Shown: positions 1-9,257 of the stretch, one piece after another
How positions within the stretch are numbered: position 1 is the stretch's first letter
How the letters are laid out: each line of letters opens with the position of its first letter
Notes under the pieces: model-generated
Told to the model about the DNA's origin: nothing
What the model saw: only the letters and a program-made list of their open reading frames with translations
The model's database searches: none
Origin: Gammaproteobacteria bacterium
GTDB lineage: Bacteria > Pseudomonadota > Gammaproteobacteria > Pseudomonadales > Pseudohongiellaceae
Assembly (NCBI GenBank): GCA_012960305.1
Contig: DUBM01000001.1
Coordinates: 94,834-158,833 of the forward strand
DNA: 64,000 nt
Direction of reading: 5' to 3'
Program-made: the position numbers and the translations under genes

Positions 1-159
1 GGGGTTTAGCAAATGGTCTGGCAGGTGCACATCTACTTCGACCAAACCCGGCTCTTCTTGCAGAATTTTCCACTTGTGAGATTCCACAAAATCCCCGGCG
101 TTGTGACCTGGCTTTAAGAATATTGTCCTAGCTGAAGTGATGTGCTCTTGATCAGACAT
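1..159 (-). CDS. partial PaaI/hotdog-fold thioesterase-like protein (N-terminus only)
   Basis: Only the first 53 codons lie in the window; the rest is off the left edge. The ATG at 159-157 is preceded by a good Shine-Dalgarno (GAGGAA, about 4 bases upstream). The visible sequence is polar at first, and its last stretch (residues 40-53, VEVDVHLPDHLLNP) resembles the region just before the core of PaaI-family acyl-CoA thioesterases, where HLPDxxxNPRGQLFGG is common. That match is from memory of the family and rests on about 14 residues. It is divergent from the serine hydrolase at 351, so the 190-base gap should hold promoters for both. Confidence 0.4.
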   Translation of the reverse strand, partial: MSDQEHITSARTIFLKPGHNAGDFVESHKWKILQEEPGLVEVDVHLPDHLLNP

Positions 160-350
160 AGTTTCCTCTATTAATCGCTTTTGTATAGCTTTCCATTTGA
201 TGCCGATATATATGGCCCTTAAAATCAGGTGCTTTCACAGGCTTCGACTGCCAATAAGGGCGGAGAGGATGCAGCAATTAGCTATGCTGGTCAAATATTG
301 GTCTGGTCCTTTATACTGACAAGCAGAACTCAATTAATCAGGAGCAAGTA

Positions 351-1661
351 ATGCGAATTAACAACAAGATATTCTTTTCCGCATTCAAATCAATCCTCGG
401 GCTGATCACAGCACTTCCCTTTATCTTATTTTCGATCACTGGCTTTGCTAATGGCTTCCCAACAGCCAGCCCGGAAAGCGTAGGTTTATCATCAGGGCGA
501 TTAGAGCGCCTAACTGACGCGATGCAGCGCTATATCGATAAAGACCAATTAGCGGGCACCGTATCTTTGATCGCCCGCAATGGCAAAGTGGTTCATGTCG
601 AATCTCAGGGCTGGAAAAATAAAGAAACCGGCGAGGTCATGACCGATGACTCGATCTTTGTAATTATGTCCATGACCAAACCCATCGTCTCCGCAGCTTT
701 GATGATGCTCTATGAAGAAGGTCATTTTCTGCTTACCGACCCGATTACCGACTGGATTCCTGAACTCGAAGGAAAAGAGGTTATTGTCAACGATGAGTAT
801 GGATCTCACCGAGTACCTGCTGAAGGCCCGATAAATATTCGCCACGTACTCTCCCACACTGCAGGTGTTGACCCTATTAGAGCGGCTCTTACGGCGGAAG
901 AATTAGAATTGTTGCCCAGAGCTGCAACGCTAGAACAAACCCTCATACGACGTGCGCCATTACCACTCAGTTTTGAGCCAGGCAGCGATTGGCAATACGG
1001 AAGCTCAACAGACTATGTCGCATTATTAGTTGAAAGAATTTCCGGTACGTCATTGGTCGATTATCTACAGCAGAATATTTTTGACCCTCTGCAGATGGTT
1101 GATACACACTATATTGTTCCAAAAGACAAAGTCGATCGAGTGGCCGCTGTTTACAGCCCGACTGGGCCGAATCAATCTATTGATTTATTTAGAGCACCTG
1201 AGTATCAGGAAACAACTTACTTCGGCGGAGTTGCTGGCCTTTCCTCTACAGTGTCTGACTATTGGCGCTTTAGCCAAATGCTTCTAAATGGTGGCGAACT
1301 CGATGGAGTCAGATTACTAAGCCCTAAAACAATTAATCTTATGATTTCCAACCACTCCGGTGACAATGATGTATACATTCGGGGCCCTGGATACACCTTT
1401 GGGCTGGGTTTTGGCATTGTTAACGATCCTGGCACAGCAAGAGATCCTTTGACACCGGGTACATTTAGCTGGGGTGGAGCTTGGGGTACGATATTTTTTG
1501 TTGATCCCGTGGAAAACCTGATAGGTATAATGATGACGCAAATCACTTCCTACAGTCATCTAACGGTACGCCAAGATGTAGGCGTAACAGCTATGCAGTC
1601 CATTATCGATAGCTACAGTAATAAGCCTTACGCAGTGAAACCCTATCAGCGCATTGATTGA
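351..1661 (+). CDS. secreted class C beta-lactamase-family serine hydrolase
   Basis: An exported serine hydrolase of the beta-lactamase/penicillin-binding superfamily (esterase EstB, class C group). The N-terminus has a signal peptide or anchor (hydrophobic residues about 15-32). The nucleophile motif SxxK is S107-M-T-K110. The second motif YxS is Y216-G-S218, and a family-typical HTAG follows the helical insert near residue 169. A late glycine-rich WGGAWG stretch near residue 375 occupies the place of the KTG-like third motif. At 436 aa it is of normal length. The ATG is preceded by CAGGAG. It is monocistronic and ends in a strong hairpin at 1682. The substrate (esters, D-amino peptides or beta-lactams) cannot be told from sequence, and true beta-lactamase activity is not implied. 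Confidence 0.9.
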   Translation: MRINNKIFFSAFKSILGLITALPFILFSITGFANGFPTASPESVGLSSGRLERLTDAMQRYIDKDQLAGTVSLIARNGKVVHVESQGWKNKETGEVMTDDSIFVIMSMTKPIVSAALMMLYEEGHFLLTDPITDWIPELEGKEVIVNDEYGSHRVPAEGPINIRHVLSHTAGVDPIRAALTAEELELLPRAATLEQTLIRRAPLPLSFEPGSDWQYGSSTDYVALLVERISGTSLVDYLQQNIFDPLQMVDTHYIVPKDKVDRVAAVYSPTGPNQSIDLFRAPEYQETTYFGGVAGLSSTVSDYWRFSQMLLNGGELDGVRLLSPKTINLMISNHSGDNDVYIRGPGYTFGLGFGIVNDPGTARDPLTPGTFSWGGAWGTIFFVDPVENLIGIMMTQITSYSHLTVRQDVGVTAMQSIIDSYSNKPYAVKPYQRID

Positions 1662-1681
1662 CAATTAATTGTAATAGCCAT

Positions 1682-1712
1682 AAAAAAAGGGTTTCATCTG
1701 AACCCTTTTTTT
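1682..1712. terminator. bidirectional Rho-independent terminator
   Basis: A perfect 12-bp stem (1682-1693 with 1701-1712) has a 7-base loop, A-tract on the left and T-tract on the right. It sits between the convergent serine hydrolase and MBL genes, so it can end both transcripts. Confidence 0.85.
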
Positions 1713-1775
1713 ATGAGTCGGTTTTAGGTCAAGCGTTTTCATCATGTAAACAAATAATAAGCAATAACTTCTCAA

Positions 1776-2837
1776 CTACTCATCAAGCAACTGATAAATT
1801 CTTCGAATTGCTCGAGGATCCACGCCGGCGCCACGAATCTGTGGAAAGTTATTACTGTGATTAGTCATGTCAATTTGTTCCGATGCCTGAGCGGCGTCCA
1901 CGCCACGGCTGTGCATCTGACTAGTTTTGGCCCAAAGGTCACGCAAATAAGTCTGGAAATTAGCGATAGGCTCTCGTGTTCTCATTATCGGACCATGCCC
2001 TGGCAACCAAGTATCAAAGTCTAGCGTCTTTAAGCCTTCTAGAGTTTCAGGCCATTCATCAACGTGACCATCGCCCATATAGGCCAAGCCAGGCAACATC
2101 ATGTCGCCAGTGAACACAATCTTCTCAGCAGGTAGGAATATCTGCACATCACCGCCCGTGTGGGCTCGACCAAAATGATGTAACTGGATTTCTCTGCTGC
2201 CATTAGCGACAACCTGAAACAAAGTCATTTTGCGGTCAAGAGTTATGTTTGGAGGAGTCGGCACCACTTCCTGGATAGCGTTCATGTAGTCTCGCTGCAC
2301 TCGATGCTGTTCTTGTAGGGCAGCTTTTTGTGAAGGGTCAGTTTCAGCAGCAGCACGTTGTTCCAGATTTGCAACCATAGTTGGCACGCCATCAGAAAAA
2401 CTCTTGAAGGTATTTTCCTCAAGCACGTTGCCAATATCGCCATTTAATTTAGCTCGAGTGAACTCATGTCCAATTATCTCGACACCCGGTGGAAATGACT
2501 GATTGCCATGAGCATGATCGAAATGATAGTGACTGTTCACGAGATAACGCACAGGTTTATCAGTAATCGCGGGTAAAGAATCCAAAAGAGCGCGAGAAGC
2601 TGCTGGAGTGACATGGGAATCCACCACGAGCGTGTCGAACTCTCCCACTAGAACCATGGCATTACTCATTGTATGAATTGATCCTGTACCACTAACAAAC
2701 CACACACCATCTGCTACTTCTTCAAAACGATGAGAATCGGTTTCGATTATATCTTGCGCATTGCTTTCTGCTCCTACCAATGCCATTAACGCAATGAGCG
2801 GCACGAGGAAAGTGTTGGAGATTTTCTGAGTTATCAT
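1776..2837 (-). CDS. exported metallo-beta-lactamase-fold hydrolase
   Basis: An MBL-fold metallohydrolase of the subclass B1/B2-like, cyclase-like group found as exported proteins in marine Gammaproteobacteria. The zinc motif HxHxDH is H103-Y-H105-F-D107-H108 counted from the chosen start. Further ligand-region signatures are a GRAHTGGD stretch, a FTGDMM stretch and WLPGHGP. I chose ATG 2837 rather than 2894. It gives a clean signal peptide (ITQKISNT, then a hydrophobic core ending ESNAQ), and a stable hairpin at 2852-2877 lies inside the longer version. Length from here is 353 aa. The substrate is unknown; lactonase, quinoprotein-associated hydrolase and beta-lactamase are all possible. Confidence 0.85.
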   Translation of the reverse strand: MITQKISNTFLVPLIALMALVGAESNAQDIIETDSHRFEEVADGVWFVSGTGSIHTMSNAMVLVGEFDTLVVDSHVTPAASRALLDSLPAITDKPVRYLVNSHYHFDHAHGNQSFPPGVEIIGHEFTRAKLNGDIGNVLEENTFKSFSDGVPTMVANLEQRAAAETDPSQKAALQEQHRVQRDYMNAIQEVVPTPPNITLDRKMTLFQVVANGSREIQLHHFGRAHTGGDVQIFLPAEKIVFTGDMMLPGLAYMGDGHVDEWPETLEGLKTLDFDTWLPGHGPIMRTREPIANFQTYLRDLWAKTSQMHSRGVDAAQASEQIDMTNHSNNFPQIRGAGVDPRAIRRIYQLLDE

Positions 2838-2851
2838 AAGGTGATTCCTAT

Positions 2852-2877
2852 AAAAGTGGGCCAATTGACCCACTTTT
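2852..2877. terminator. stem-loop between the PEBP gene and the MBL gene
   Basis: A 9-bp perfect stem (2852-2860 with 2869-2877) carries an 8-base loop. On the minus strand it is followed by only four T. It lies downstream of the PEBP gene and 15 bases before the chosen MBL start, so it may terminate or attenuate read-through. Confidence 0.55.
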
Positions 2878-2925
2878 TTATACAGCATTTTCACGTACTA
2901 GGTTTTTTGTCGCTTGCTCTTTGCC

Positions 2926-3516
2926 TTACTGTTCCTTACGTTCGTAATGACCCATTAGCATACCTGTTGCCAATATATGACCATCGATAGCAGCAAGCAG
3001 ATCGTCTTTATTCAGTCCAGCCTCTAAATCTAGGTCAGCGTCAATCGCGTAAACACGGAAATGATATGCATGCAGTTGACCATTAACTGGAGGACGAGGG
3101 CCAAAGTAACCGGGCCTACTGGTGCCATTTAGGCCATTAATCATGCCATCAAGACCAGCAACTCCTGATACTTCTGCATCTGCGGGCAGACCCGCAGGTA
3201 AGCCTGGGGCACTGGCTGGAATATTGTAAGCAACCCAGTGAACGAAAGGCGTTGGCATCATTCCAAGCTCAACAACTTTAGGGTCATCGCAAATAACCGC
3301 GAGCTGAACCGTACCGGAAGGCAAATTATCCCAACTAAGATCGATGGAAGTATTATCGCCATAAGCTGAATATGCTTCTGGCACCATGCCGTGATGATCG
3401 AAAACATTACTAGTTACGGTAATGGTTTCCGGCGCATCAGCAGCTAATATTTGAAAAGACATCAGCATTGAAAGCAGCGCCACTAGGCCACTGATAGTTA
3501 TAGTTAATTTTTTCAT
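2926..3516 (-). CDS. YbhB/YbcL-family PEBP (Raf kinase inhibitor-like) protein, exported
   Basis: A phosphatidylethanolamine-binding protein family member. The first 25 residues are a signal peptide ending ILAA. Family signatures are visible in order: a CDDPKV stretch (the DPDxP-like ligand loop), VHWVAYNIPA, and the GPRPPVNGQLHAYHFRVYAID block that forms the anion-binding pocket (usual form GPCPPxGxHRYxFxxYA). At 196 aa it is slightly longer than the cytoplasmic E. coli YbhB because of the signal peptide. An excellent CAGGAG site precedes the ATG. The biochemical role of bacterial PEBPs is poorly known; binding of small anionic ligands in the periplasm is an inference. Confidence 0.9.
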   Translation of the reverse strand: MKKLTITISGLVALLSMLMSFQILAADAPETITVTSNVFDHHGMVPEAYSAYGDNTSIDLSWDNLPSGTVQLAVICDDPKVVELGMMPTPFVHWVAYNIPASAPGLPAGLPADAEVSGVAGLDGMINGLNGTSRPGYFGPRPPVNGQLHAYHFRVYAIDADLDLEAGLNKDDLLAAIDGHILATGMLMGHYERKEQ

Positions 3517-3616
3517 AGTTTCACTCCTGGGTTTAACATATTGAATCGATTATTCGAATGATTAAATTCTGCGGTTTCGGTTTATCTAAATTATTAAGCT
3601 GCGAAATCACTATCAG

Positions 3617-5263
3617 TTACTTATTAACAAACAGTTCCACTTCTTCTGCTTTTGCTCTTAATAGATATTTTTGCACTTTGCCAGTGGAAGTCTTATCAAT
3701 TGGGCCAAATACTACCTTCTTTGGTATCTTGAATCCCGCTAATTCTTCTCGACAATAGGCGATCAGTTCCTGCTTACTCATTTCCTGACCAGATTTTAGA
3801 CAGACAAAGGCGCAGGGTACTTCGCCCCATTTCTCATCAGTGCTAGCCACAACGGCAGCTTCCAATATTTTAGGATGCTTAAACAATACTGACTCTACCT
3901 CCAGCGAAGAGATATTTTCACCGCCGGAGATAATAATATCCTTGGAACGATCTTTAATCTGAGTATAACCATCTTCATGCCAGACTGCTAAATCACCAGT
4001 ATGAAACCACCCTCCCGCAAATGAAGCTTCAGTGGTTTTAGGGTTCTTTAGATATCCTTTCATCACCAGATTTCCACGCATGAAAATCTCGCCCATGGTC
4101 TTGCCGTCACGGGGTACAGGCTCTAAAGTTTCGGGATCCGCTACCATTAGCTCATCCTGCAATGGCGCTCGTACACCTTGCCGAGCTAGCAATTCTGCTC
4201 GATCATCTATGCTTATGTCCGCCCACTCTTCCTGTGGTGCGCACACCACGCAGGGTCCATATGTTTCTGTAAGCCCATAGACATGAGTCACGCTAAATCC
4301 CAAATTTTCCATTCCGGCAATAACTGCTGCCGGCGGTGCCGCGCCTGCAGTCATAGCTGATATTTTATGGTCGATTCCCTGCTTCAATTCGTCTGCAGCA
4401 TTGATCAGTGTATTTAACACTACTGGCGCGCCACAAAAATGTGAAACTTTATGCTTTTTAATGGCTTCGAAAATAACGCTGTCTCGAACATGTCTTAAAC
4501 AAACGCTGGTTCCAGTTACAGTAGCCAGGCTCCAAGGCCAACACCAACCGTTGCAATGAAACATCGGCAAAGTCCAAAGATAAATTGGATGAGAAACCAT
4601 GTCCCAACACAGGACATTTGAAACTGCATTTAAATAGGCACCTCGATGATGAAATACAACACCCTTTGGGTCGCCAGTAGTACCTGACGTGTAATTTAGT
4701 GATATAGCCTGCCACTCATCTGCGATTTGAAAACAGGAATAGTCATCATCACCATTGGCGAGCACTTGTTCGTAGTTTTGTTCTCCAAGCAATTCACCTT
4801 CTTGGTAATAGGGATCATCTATGTCGATAACCATGGGCTTATTTACAACTAATTCAAGCGCTGCTTTTATGGTGCTGCTGTACTCTCTGTCAGTGAAGAG
4901 CACTTTCGTTTCCGCATGATCGAGAATGAATGCGATGGCTTTTGCATCGAGGCGAACATTTAGTGCATTCAACACTGCACCGATCATCGGCACACCAAAA
5001 TGCGCCTCGAATGTTTCAGGAGTATTAGCTCCCATAAAAGAAACAGTATCCCCTACTCCAATACCCATTTTTTGTAATGATGATGCTAGTAAGCAACAAC
5101 GCTTATAAGTTTCACCCCAGGTGTATTTTGTATCTTCATGAATAATCGACAGGCGATCAGGGTAAACCCGGGCCGCCCTCTCTAAAAAACTTAGCGGAGT
5201 GAGTGGAGCAAAATTTGCTGCATTCATATCCAGAGATTGTTCGTAAATATTTTGCGTATTCAT
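3617..5263 (-). CDS. AMP-dependent acyl-CoA ligase (fatty-acid/carboxylate CoA synthetase)
   Basis: An ANL-superfamily adenylating enzyme that activates a carboxylic acid with ATP and CoA. The P-loop-like A3 motif is YTSGTTGDPKG at residues 191-201. The family motifs YGLTETYG, GWFHTGDLA and SGGENISS follow, and the C-terminal catalytic lysine lies in STGKVQK. The N-terminal LTPLSFLERAARVYPDR is typical of the medium/short-chain AAE-like clade that also includes AlkK- and DmdB-type ligases. At 548 aa it is full length. It lies alone on the minus strand, 100 bases upstream of the PEBP gene. The acyl chain specificity is not readable from the sequence. Confidence 0.92.
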   Translation of the reverse strand: MNTQNIYEQSLDMNAANFAPLTPLSFLERAARVYPDRLSIIHEDTKYTWGETYKRCCLLASSLQKMGIGVGDTVSFMGANTPETFEAHFGVPMIGAVLNALNVRLDAKAIAFILDHAETKVLFTDREYSSTIKAALELVVNKPMVIDIDDPYYQEGELLGEQNYEQVLANGDDDYSCFQIADEWQAISLNYTSGTTGDPKGVVFHHRGAYLNAVSNVLCWDMVSHPIYLWTLPMFHCNGWCWPWSLATVTGTSVCLRHVRDSVIFEAIKKHKVSHFCGAPVVLNTLINAADELKQGIDHKISAMTAGAAPPAAVIAGMENLGFSVTHVYGLTETYGPCVVCAPQEEWADISIDDRAELLARQGVRAPLQDELMVADPETLEPVPRDGKTMGEIFMRGNLVMKGYLKNPKTTEASFAGGWFHTGDLAVWHEDGYTQIKDRSKDIIISGGENISSLEVESVLFKHPKILEAAVVASTDEKWGEVPCAFVCLKSGQEMSKQELIAYCREELAGFKIPKKVVFGPIDKTSTGKVQKYLLRAKAEEVELFVNK

Positions 5264-5347
5264 TATCGATCTTGGTCCCGTTACTAGAATGCTTTTTTAA
5301 TATTATTTGTCGGCTAGCTCCAAACTAATTTTCAGCTCATTGAAAGC

Positions 5348-7189
5348 TCAAATGAAATCCATGTCACCTGCGGTCAACCACCATTGGCCGTAAAGAAGCT
5401 GTGAAGTAGGTCCTGGGTTCCAAGTATTACAGGGTATCTCAATACCCAACTCATTCACAATCGCGCCCGGTAGCTGAATTTGCCCTTGCCAAGCTTTAGT
5501 AATCCAAATTTTCAGTTTCCGCTCTTCTGTTGAGTTTATAAGCCACTGATTTATTGCAGTTATATTCATTTTTAATGCATTCATCGGACAGATAATATCC
5601 ATCAACAATTTTTCCTCGCCGTGATTTTTTAGCACTGCGATGGCCGTTGATTCATTCTTGTTACCTATAAGTAGGCATTCGTATTGAGCTGATTTCGCGA
5701 ATGGATGGTCGAAATAGCGGTACTTCAGATAATTGGTATCTCTTAGCCCGATGATGCTGTTACTAAACCCTTCCAGCATTGACTCCCAGAGTTGAGCGAT
5801 TCGATGCTTGTGTTCAGCATTTGTTATATCAAGAGGAACAATTTCATAGTCCTGAATTGTTGAAGAAGCCCTTTCTGAACACGTATTCAGCTGTTCTCCT
5901 GTCGCCGCAGATTCATAAACAAGTTCGATAAAATCATCTGTTTTTTCATAAAGACCAAGTCGGATCGCGATGTTCATTGCTTTTTGATTAGGAAACCCAA
6001 AGCCTAGCAAATGATTAACTGTATTGCCGATTTCTCTTTCCAGAAAAGTAGCGGCGGTTTTAAAGAATAAACTACTTTTTCCATATTGCGTGCGTATCCC
6101 TGGCGACACCATGACATCACAAGGTTGGATCGCCCTAGACTCTTTGCCAAAATAGCTTATTTTTCTTGGAGCCCCTCCATAGTGTGCAAGTATCTCTCCA
6201 CCTGCCTGTAACCGCACCACTACGCACTTGCCATCACCGAGCGCATATTTCCAATGCCAGAGCTCCGGGTCAAAATCCATATCAAAACTTTTTTCGAATA
6301 AATGAGCAATTTCTTCAGGGTTAAAAGACTTAATGTCTCCATACTCGACCGATATATGCTCTTTTAGCTGAGAGGTAGACTTAATCAACTCGAATACAGA
6401 GAAACATCGCCGACGCGCGCTAATCTCAGCAATAGCATTGCTAAGCATAGCTTTGACTGTATCTATCAGAGCTGCGCGATTCGGATTGGAGTCAACTAAC
6501 TTGCTGTGATGTTTTTCAAGCAGTGGCAGAAATAATTCCATTGACAAGATTGCACTCTGATTGAGACTCGATTCCGAACCGGAAAGAAACCCCAATCTTT
6601 TGCTTAATTGCACAAAAGAACTTTTGTTGGGTATAGCCGAGTACTCGATCAGAGAATCATCATCTAAGAACTCACCAAAGATCAGCAAGGTTCCAGATTC
6701 TTTCAGCAAGGAGCGACAGGCGGTTAACAAACTTAATTGATCAAGATATTCGAATGTTCCAGCAAAAACCACGCAATCGAACAATTCAGTATCGGAATTT
6801 GCCAAGGCTAAATCAATAATACTGCCACTTGTAAACTCACAGATTAGCTGCGGAAAGGAAATAGAACTGCCCTCTTCAATTAACCAGTGAATTAAATATT
6901 TTTGTGCTCGTAGCTTTTCAGGCAAGCCTTTTAGTGAAGCTCCAACTACTAATATTCGAGAGCCTTGATTCGCCGCCTGATTGATTTTCTGACAAAGGTA
7001 TTGAGAGAAATTTTCCTGTAACCGAGGGAGCTCAGAATTGCAATTAGCCGCTAAACCCTTAGCACCGCTCAATGCTGAATCGCTTTCTTCCGGCAACAGA
7101 CCGATATGCAAATACTGTTGCTCTTCAAATTCGAGCAGAAGCGTATCCGCTATTAATTGATTAGACTCAGGTTGGGACAGTGAATTCAT
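5348..7189 (-). CDS. methyltransferase-like domain fused to a GNAT acetyltransferase domain
   Basis: A 613-residue two-part protein. Residues about 77-175 look like a class I SAM methyltransferase core: a beta strand with a degenerate glycine loop (RILVVGASLKG), then FDCVVFAGTFEYL and a SGTLLIFGEF strand. From about residue 285 the sequence resembles large GNAT proteins of the Eis-like/Acetyltransf_9 type (LWHWKY motif, a YGGAPR segment, and a conserved NQKAMNIAIRLGLYE A/B-motif-like helix). I chose ATG 7189 (GAAGAA upstream). The longer frame would overlap the divergent regB gene at 7308. No signal peptide or membrane segment is visible. The function is unknown; polysaccharide or small-molecule modification would fit. 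The domain calls are by motif recognition only. Confidence 0.7.
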   Translation of the reverse strand: MNSLSQPESNQLIADTLLLEFEEQQYLHIGLLPEESDSALSGAKGLAANCNSELPRLQENFSQYLCQKINQAANQGSRILVVGASLKGLPEKLRAQKYLIHWLIEEGSSISFPQLICEFTSGSIIDLALANSDTELFDCVVFAGTFEYLDQLSLLTACRSLLKESGTLLIFGEFLDDDSLIEYSAIPNKSSFVQLSKRLGFLSGSESSLNQSAILSMELFLPLLEKHHSKLVDSNPNRAALIDTVKAMLSNAIAEISARRRCFSVFELIKSTSQLKEHISVEYGDIKSFNPEEIAHLFEKSFDMDFDPELWHWKYALGDGKCVVVRLQAGGEILAHYGGAPRKISYFGKESRAIQPCDVMVSPGIRTQYGKSSLFFKTAATFLEREIGNTVNHLLGFGFPNQKAMNIAIRLGLYEKTDDFIELVYESAATGEQLNTCSERASSTIQDYEIVPLDITNAEHKHRIAQLWESMLEGFSNSIIGLRDTNYLKYRYFDHPFAKSAQYECLLIGNKNESTAIAVLKNHGEEKLLMDIICPMNALKMNITAINQWLINSTEERKLKIWITKAWQGQIQLPGAIVNELGIEIPCNTWNPGPTSQLLYGQWWLTAGDMDFI

Positions 7190-7307
7190 TTTATTCTTCA
7201 ATTTGGGCGGAGCAATATAACCCGGCACCATAGCTTTGCATAGACTTTGCATAAGCCAAGGTTCAGGGATTGCTTTCCCGACAAGCACTTTCAGGTAGAA
7301 TACATTA

Positions 7308-8645
7308 ATGACCCTACCCAACATAATTGCAACACTGCTGAAGTCGCTGGCACTCGACATAGGGGGCGAGAGTAATTCGCCCCGTCAGGGGTTACAGAGA
7401 CTGCTTTTGCTAAGGACATTCGTCACCGGAGCTGGCGTCATTGGATTGCTAATCTTTCTGTCTTTCCGGGAATTAAACATTCCCATCAGATTCATTATCT
7501 ATCTCGTTTTGGTTATTTTTACGTCTATTTTTGCAGGCTACTGGCGCCTTAAAGCTTCTAGATTGGTGAGCTATGGTGAGCTTTTCTCCCATATTCTTCT
7601 CGATGTAGCCTTCCTTATTATATTGTTATTGAATACCGGCGGTATTGGTAATCCTCTAATATCTTATCTACTCGTCCTCCTCGCAGTAAGCGCCACTCTG
7701 CTACCCCGGGCATTCGTCAGTACTTTCGCCGTTGGCAGTATTCTTTTGTACACATTTTTTTTGTTCCTTGAGCTCACTGCTAATGCAGAGATGGGCAATG
7801 GCGCAAACAATGGAGAAACAACTTTCCAACTCCACTTAGTGGGCATGTGGGTTATCTTTCTAGTTAGTGCCATATTAATTTCAGTTTTTATCACTCGCAT
7901 GGCATCGGCTATTCAAGTTCGAGAGCTTAATTTAGCAGAAGCCAGAGAAACCGAGATGCGCAACGAACAATTAGTGGCAATAGGCACTTTGGCAGCAGGC
8001 ACAGCGCATGCCCTAGGCACACCGCTATCAACTATGGCTGTCTTGCTTACTGAGCTCGACAAACTGAGCCCGGAAGAGCTAAAAGACAACGATATAAAAG
8101 ATGATATATCAATACTTAAGCAACAAGTTACCCGCTGCAAGCATTCTTTGACGCAACTTACACGCTACTACAACAAAGACAGCGAAGAAAAAGAAGAAAC
8201 CCAACTCCTTCCCAAGTTTGTGAACGATATTCAAGATTACATCATCAATATTCATCCAACAGCTTCAGTTAGGTTTTTGATCGAGAACGCTAAGGATCTA
8301 AAAGTTGCTTCTAGCCTTAGTATTCGACACGCGCTAATAAATATTATCGAAAACGGAATTAAAGCATCAAAGACTCATGTGGAAGTAAAATTCAAAATTA
8401 CTCAAGCTGCCACGACTTACTTTGAAATTGCAGTGAAAGATGACGGTCCGGGTATACCAACCAAAATAATGGAGAATATGGGCGAGCCATTCATTTCGAT
8501 TCGTAAAGAAAGCATGGGGCTTGGAATTTTTCTTGCTAATGCTGCAGTACAGAGACTAGATGGCAGCATCGAAATGTTTAATTTGAAATCTGGTGGAGCG
8601 CTGACACTAATAAAATTGCCCATGCCCGATAGTAGGTCTCTTTAA
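7308..8645 (+). CDS. regB: RegB/PrrB-type redox sensor histidine kinase
   Basis: The membrane sensor of the RegB-RegA (PrrB-PrrA, ActS-ActR) two-component system, which senses respiratory redox state. About six transmembrane segments fill residues 30-200. The quinone-sensing heptad GGxxNPF is present as GGIGNPL (111-117). The H-box is of RegB type, with H234 in TAHALGTPLST. The redox-active cysteine of the dimerisation helix is conserved as C277 in VTRCKHS. N-box (INIIENGIKAS), G1 (DDGPGIP) and G2 (MGLGIFLA) follow. At 445 aa it has normal length. It is followed after 13 bases by its regulator, so one operon is likely. Targets in this organism are unknown; in relatives they include terminal oxidases, hydrogenases and carbon or nitrogen fixation genes. 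Confidence 0.9.
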   Translation: MTLPNIIATLLKSLALDIGGESNSPRQGLQRLLLLRTFVTGAGVIGLLIFLSFRELNIPIRFIIYLVLVIFTSIFAGYWRLKASRLVSYGELFSHILLDVAFLIILLLNTGGIGNPLISYLLVLLAVSATLLPRAFVSTFAVGSILLYTFFLFLELTANAEMGNGANNGETTFQLHLVGMWVIFLVSAILISVFITRMASAIQVRELNLAEARETEMRNEQLVAIGTLAAGTAHALGTPLSTMAVLLTELDKLSPEELKDNDIKDDISILKQQVTRCKHSLTQLTRYYNKDSEEKEETQLLPKFVNDIQDYIINIHPTASVRFLIENAKDLKVASSLSIRHALINIIENGIKASKTHVEVKFKITQAATTYFEIAVKDDGPGIPTKIMENMGEPFISIRKESMGLGIFLANAAVQRLDGSIEMFNLKSGGALTLIKLPMPDSRSL

Positions 8646-8658
8646 ATGGCTTTAACCC

Positions 8659-9204
8659 ATGGAGACTAATCACATATTACTAGTGGAAGATGACGAGGTT
8701 TTTGCGAGAGTCGTCAGTCGTGCTCTGCGCAACAGAAATTATATTGTATCGCACACGACGAACAGCGAAGACGCAGAGATTTTGATTAAACAAATTGATT
8801 TTAGTCACGCAATACTCGATTTAAATTTAGGTGGGCAAACTTCTTTAGATTTGGTTCCTATGATTAAACAAGATCAGCCAACTATGCGAATTCTTATTCT
8901 CACAGGCTATGCCAGCATCGCTACTGCTGTGGAAGCGATAAAGCTAGGTGCAGACAACTATTTAGCAAAACCTGCCGATATCGATGAAATATTGGCCGCA
9001 CTGCTAAGCCACGAAGACCATGATGTTGCTCTTGGACCAAAGCAGGCATCTCTCGAACCGATGTCAGTCCGTAGGTTGGAGTGGGAGCACATCCAAAAAG
9101 TGCTGGGCGACAATCAAGGCAATATTTCAGCCACCGCTAGGCAGCTAAAAATGCATCGCCGCACCTTGCAGCGTAAATTACAGAAACGGCCGGTGGCGAA
9201 ATAG
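8659..9204 (+). CDS. regA: RegA/PrrA-type response regulator
   Basis: The DNA-binding partner of the RegB-type kinase upstream. The receiver domain has acidic pocket D11-D12, phosphoacceptor D54 (AILDLNLGG), T82 and K104. The C-terminal Fis-type helix-turn-helix (about 145-178) contains NISATARQLKMHRRTLQRKL, the nearly invariant DNA-recognition helix of the RegA family. At 181 aa it matches family length. A short acidic linker replaces the usual proline-rich linker. The ATG lies 13 bases beyond the regB stop, so the two are cotranscribed. Confidence 0.93.
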   Translation: METNHILLVEDDEVFARVVSRALRNRNYIVSHTTNSEDAEILIKQIDFSHAILDLNLGGQTSLDLVPMIKQDQPTMRILILTGYASIATAVEAIKLGADNYLAKPADIDEILAALLSHEDHDVALGPKQASLEPMSVRRLEWEHIQKVLGDNQGNISATARQLKMHRRTLQRKLQKRPVAK

Positions 9205-9257
9205 GCTGCAACGATTAATTTTCCGGCTCGGCTTATTTGACTACGCCCAATATCTCT

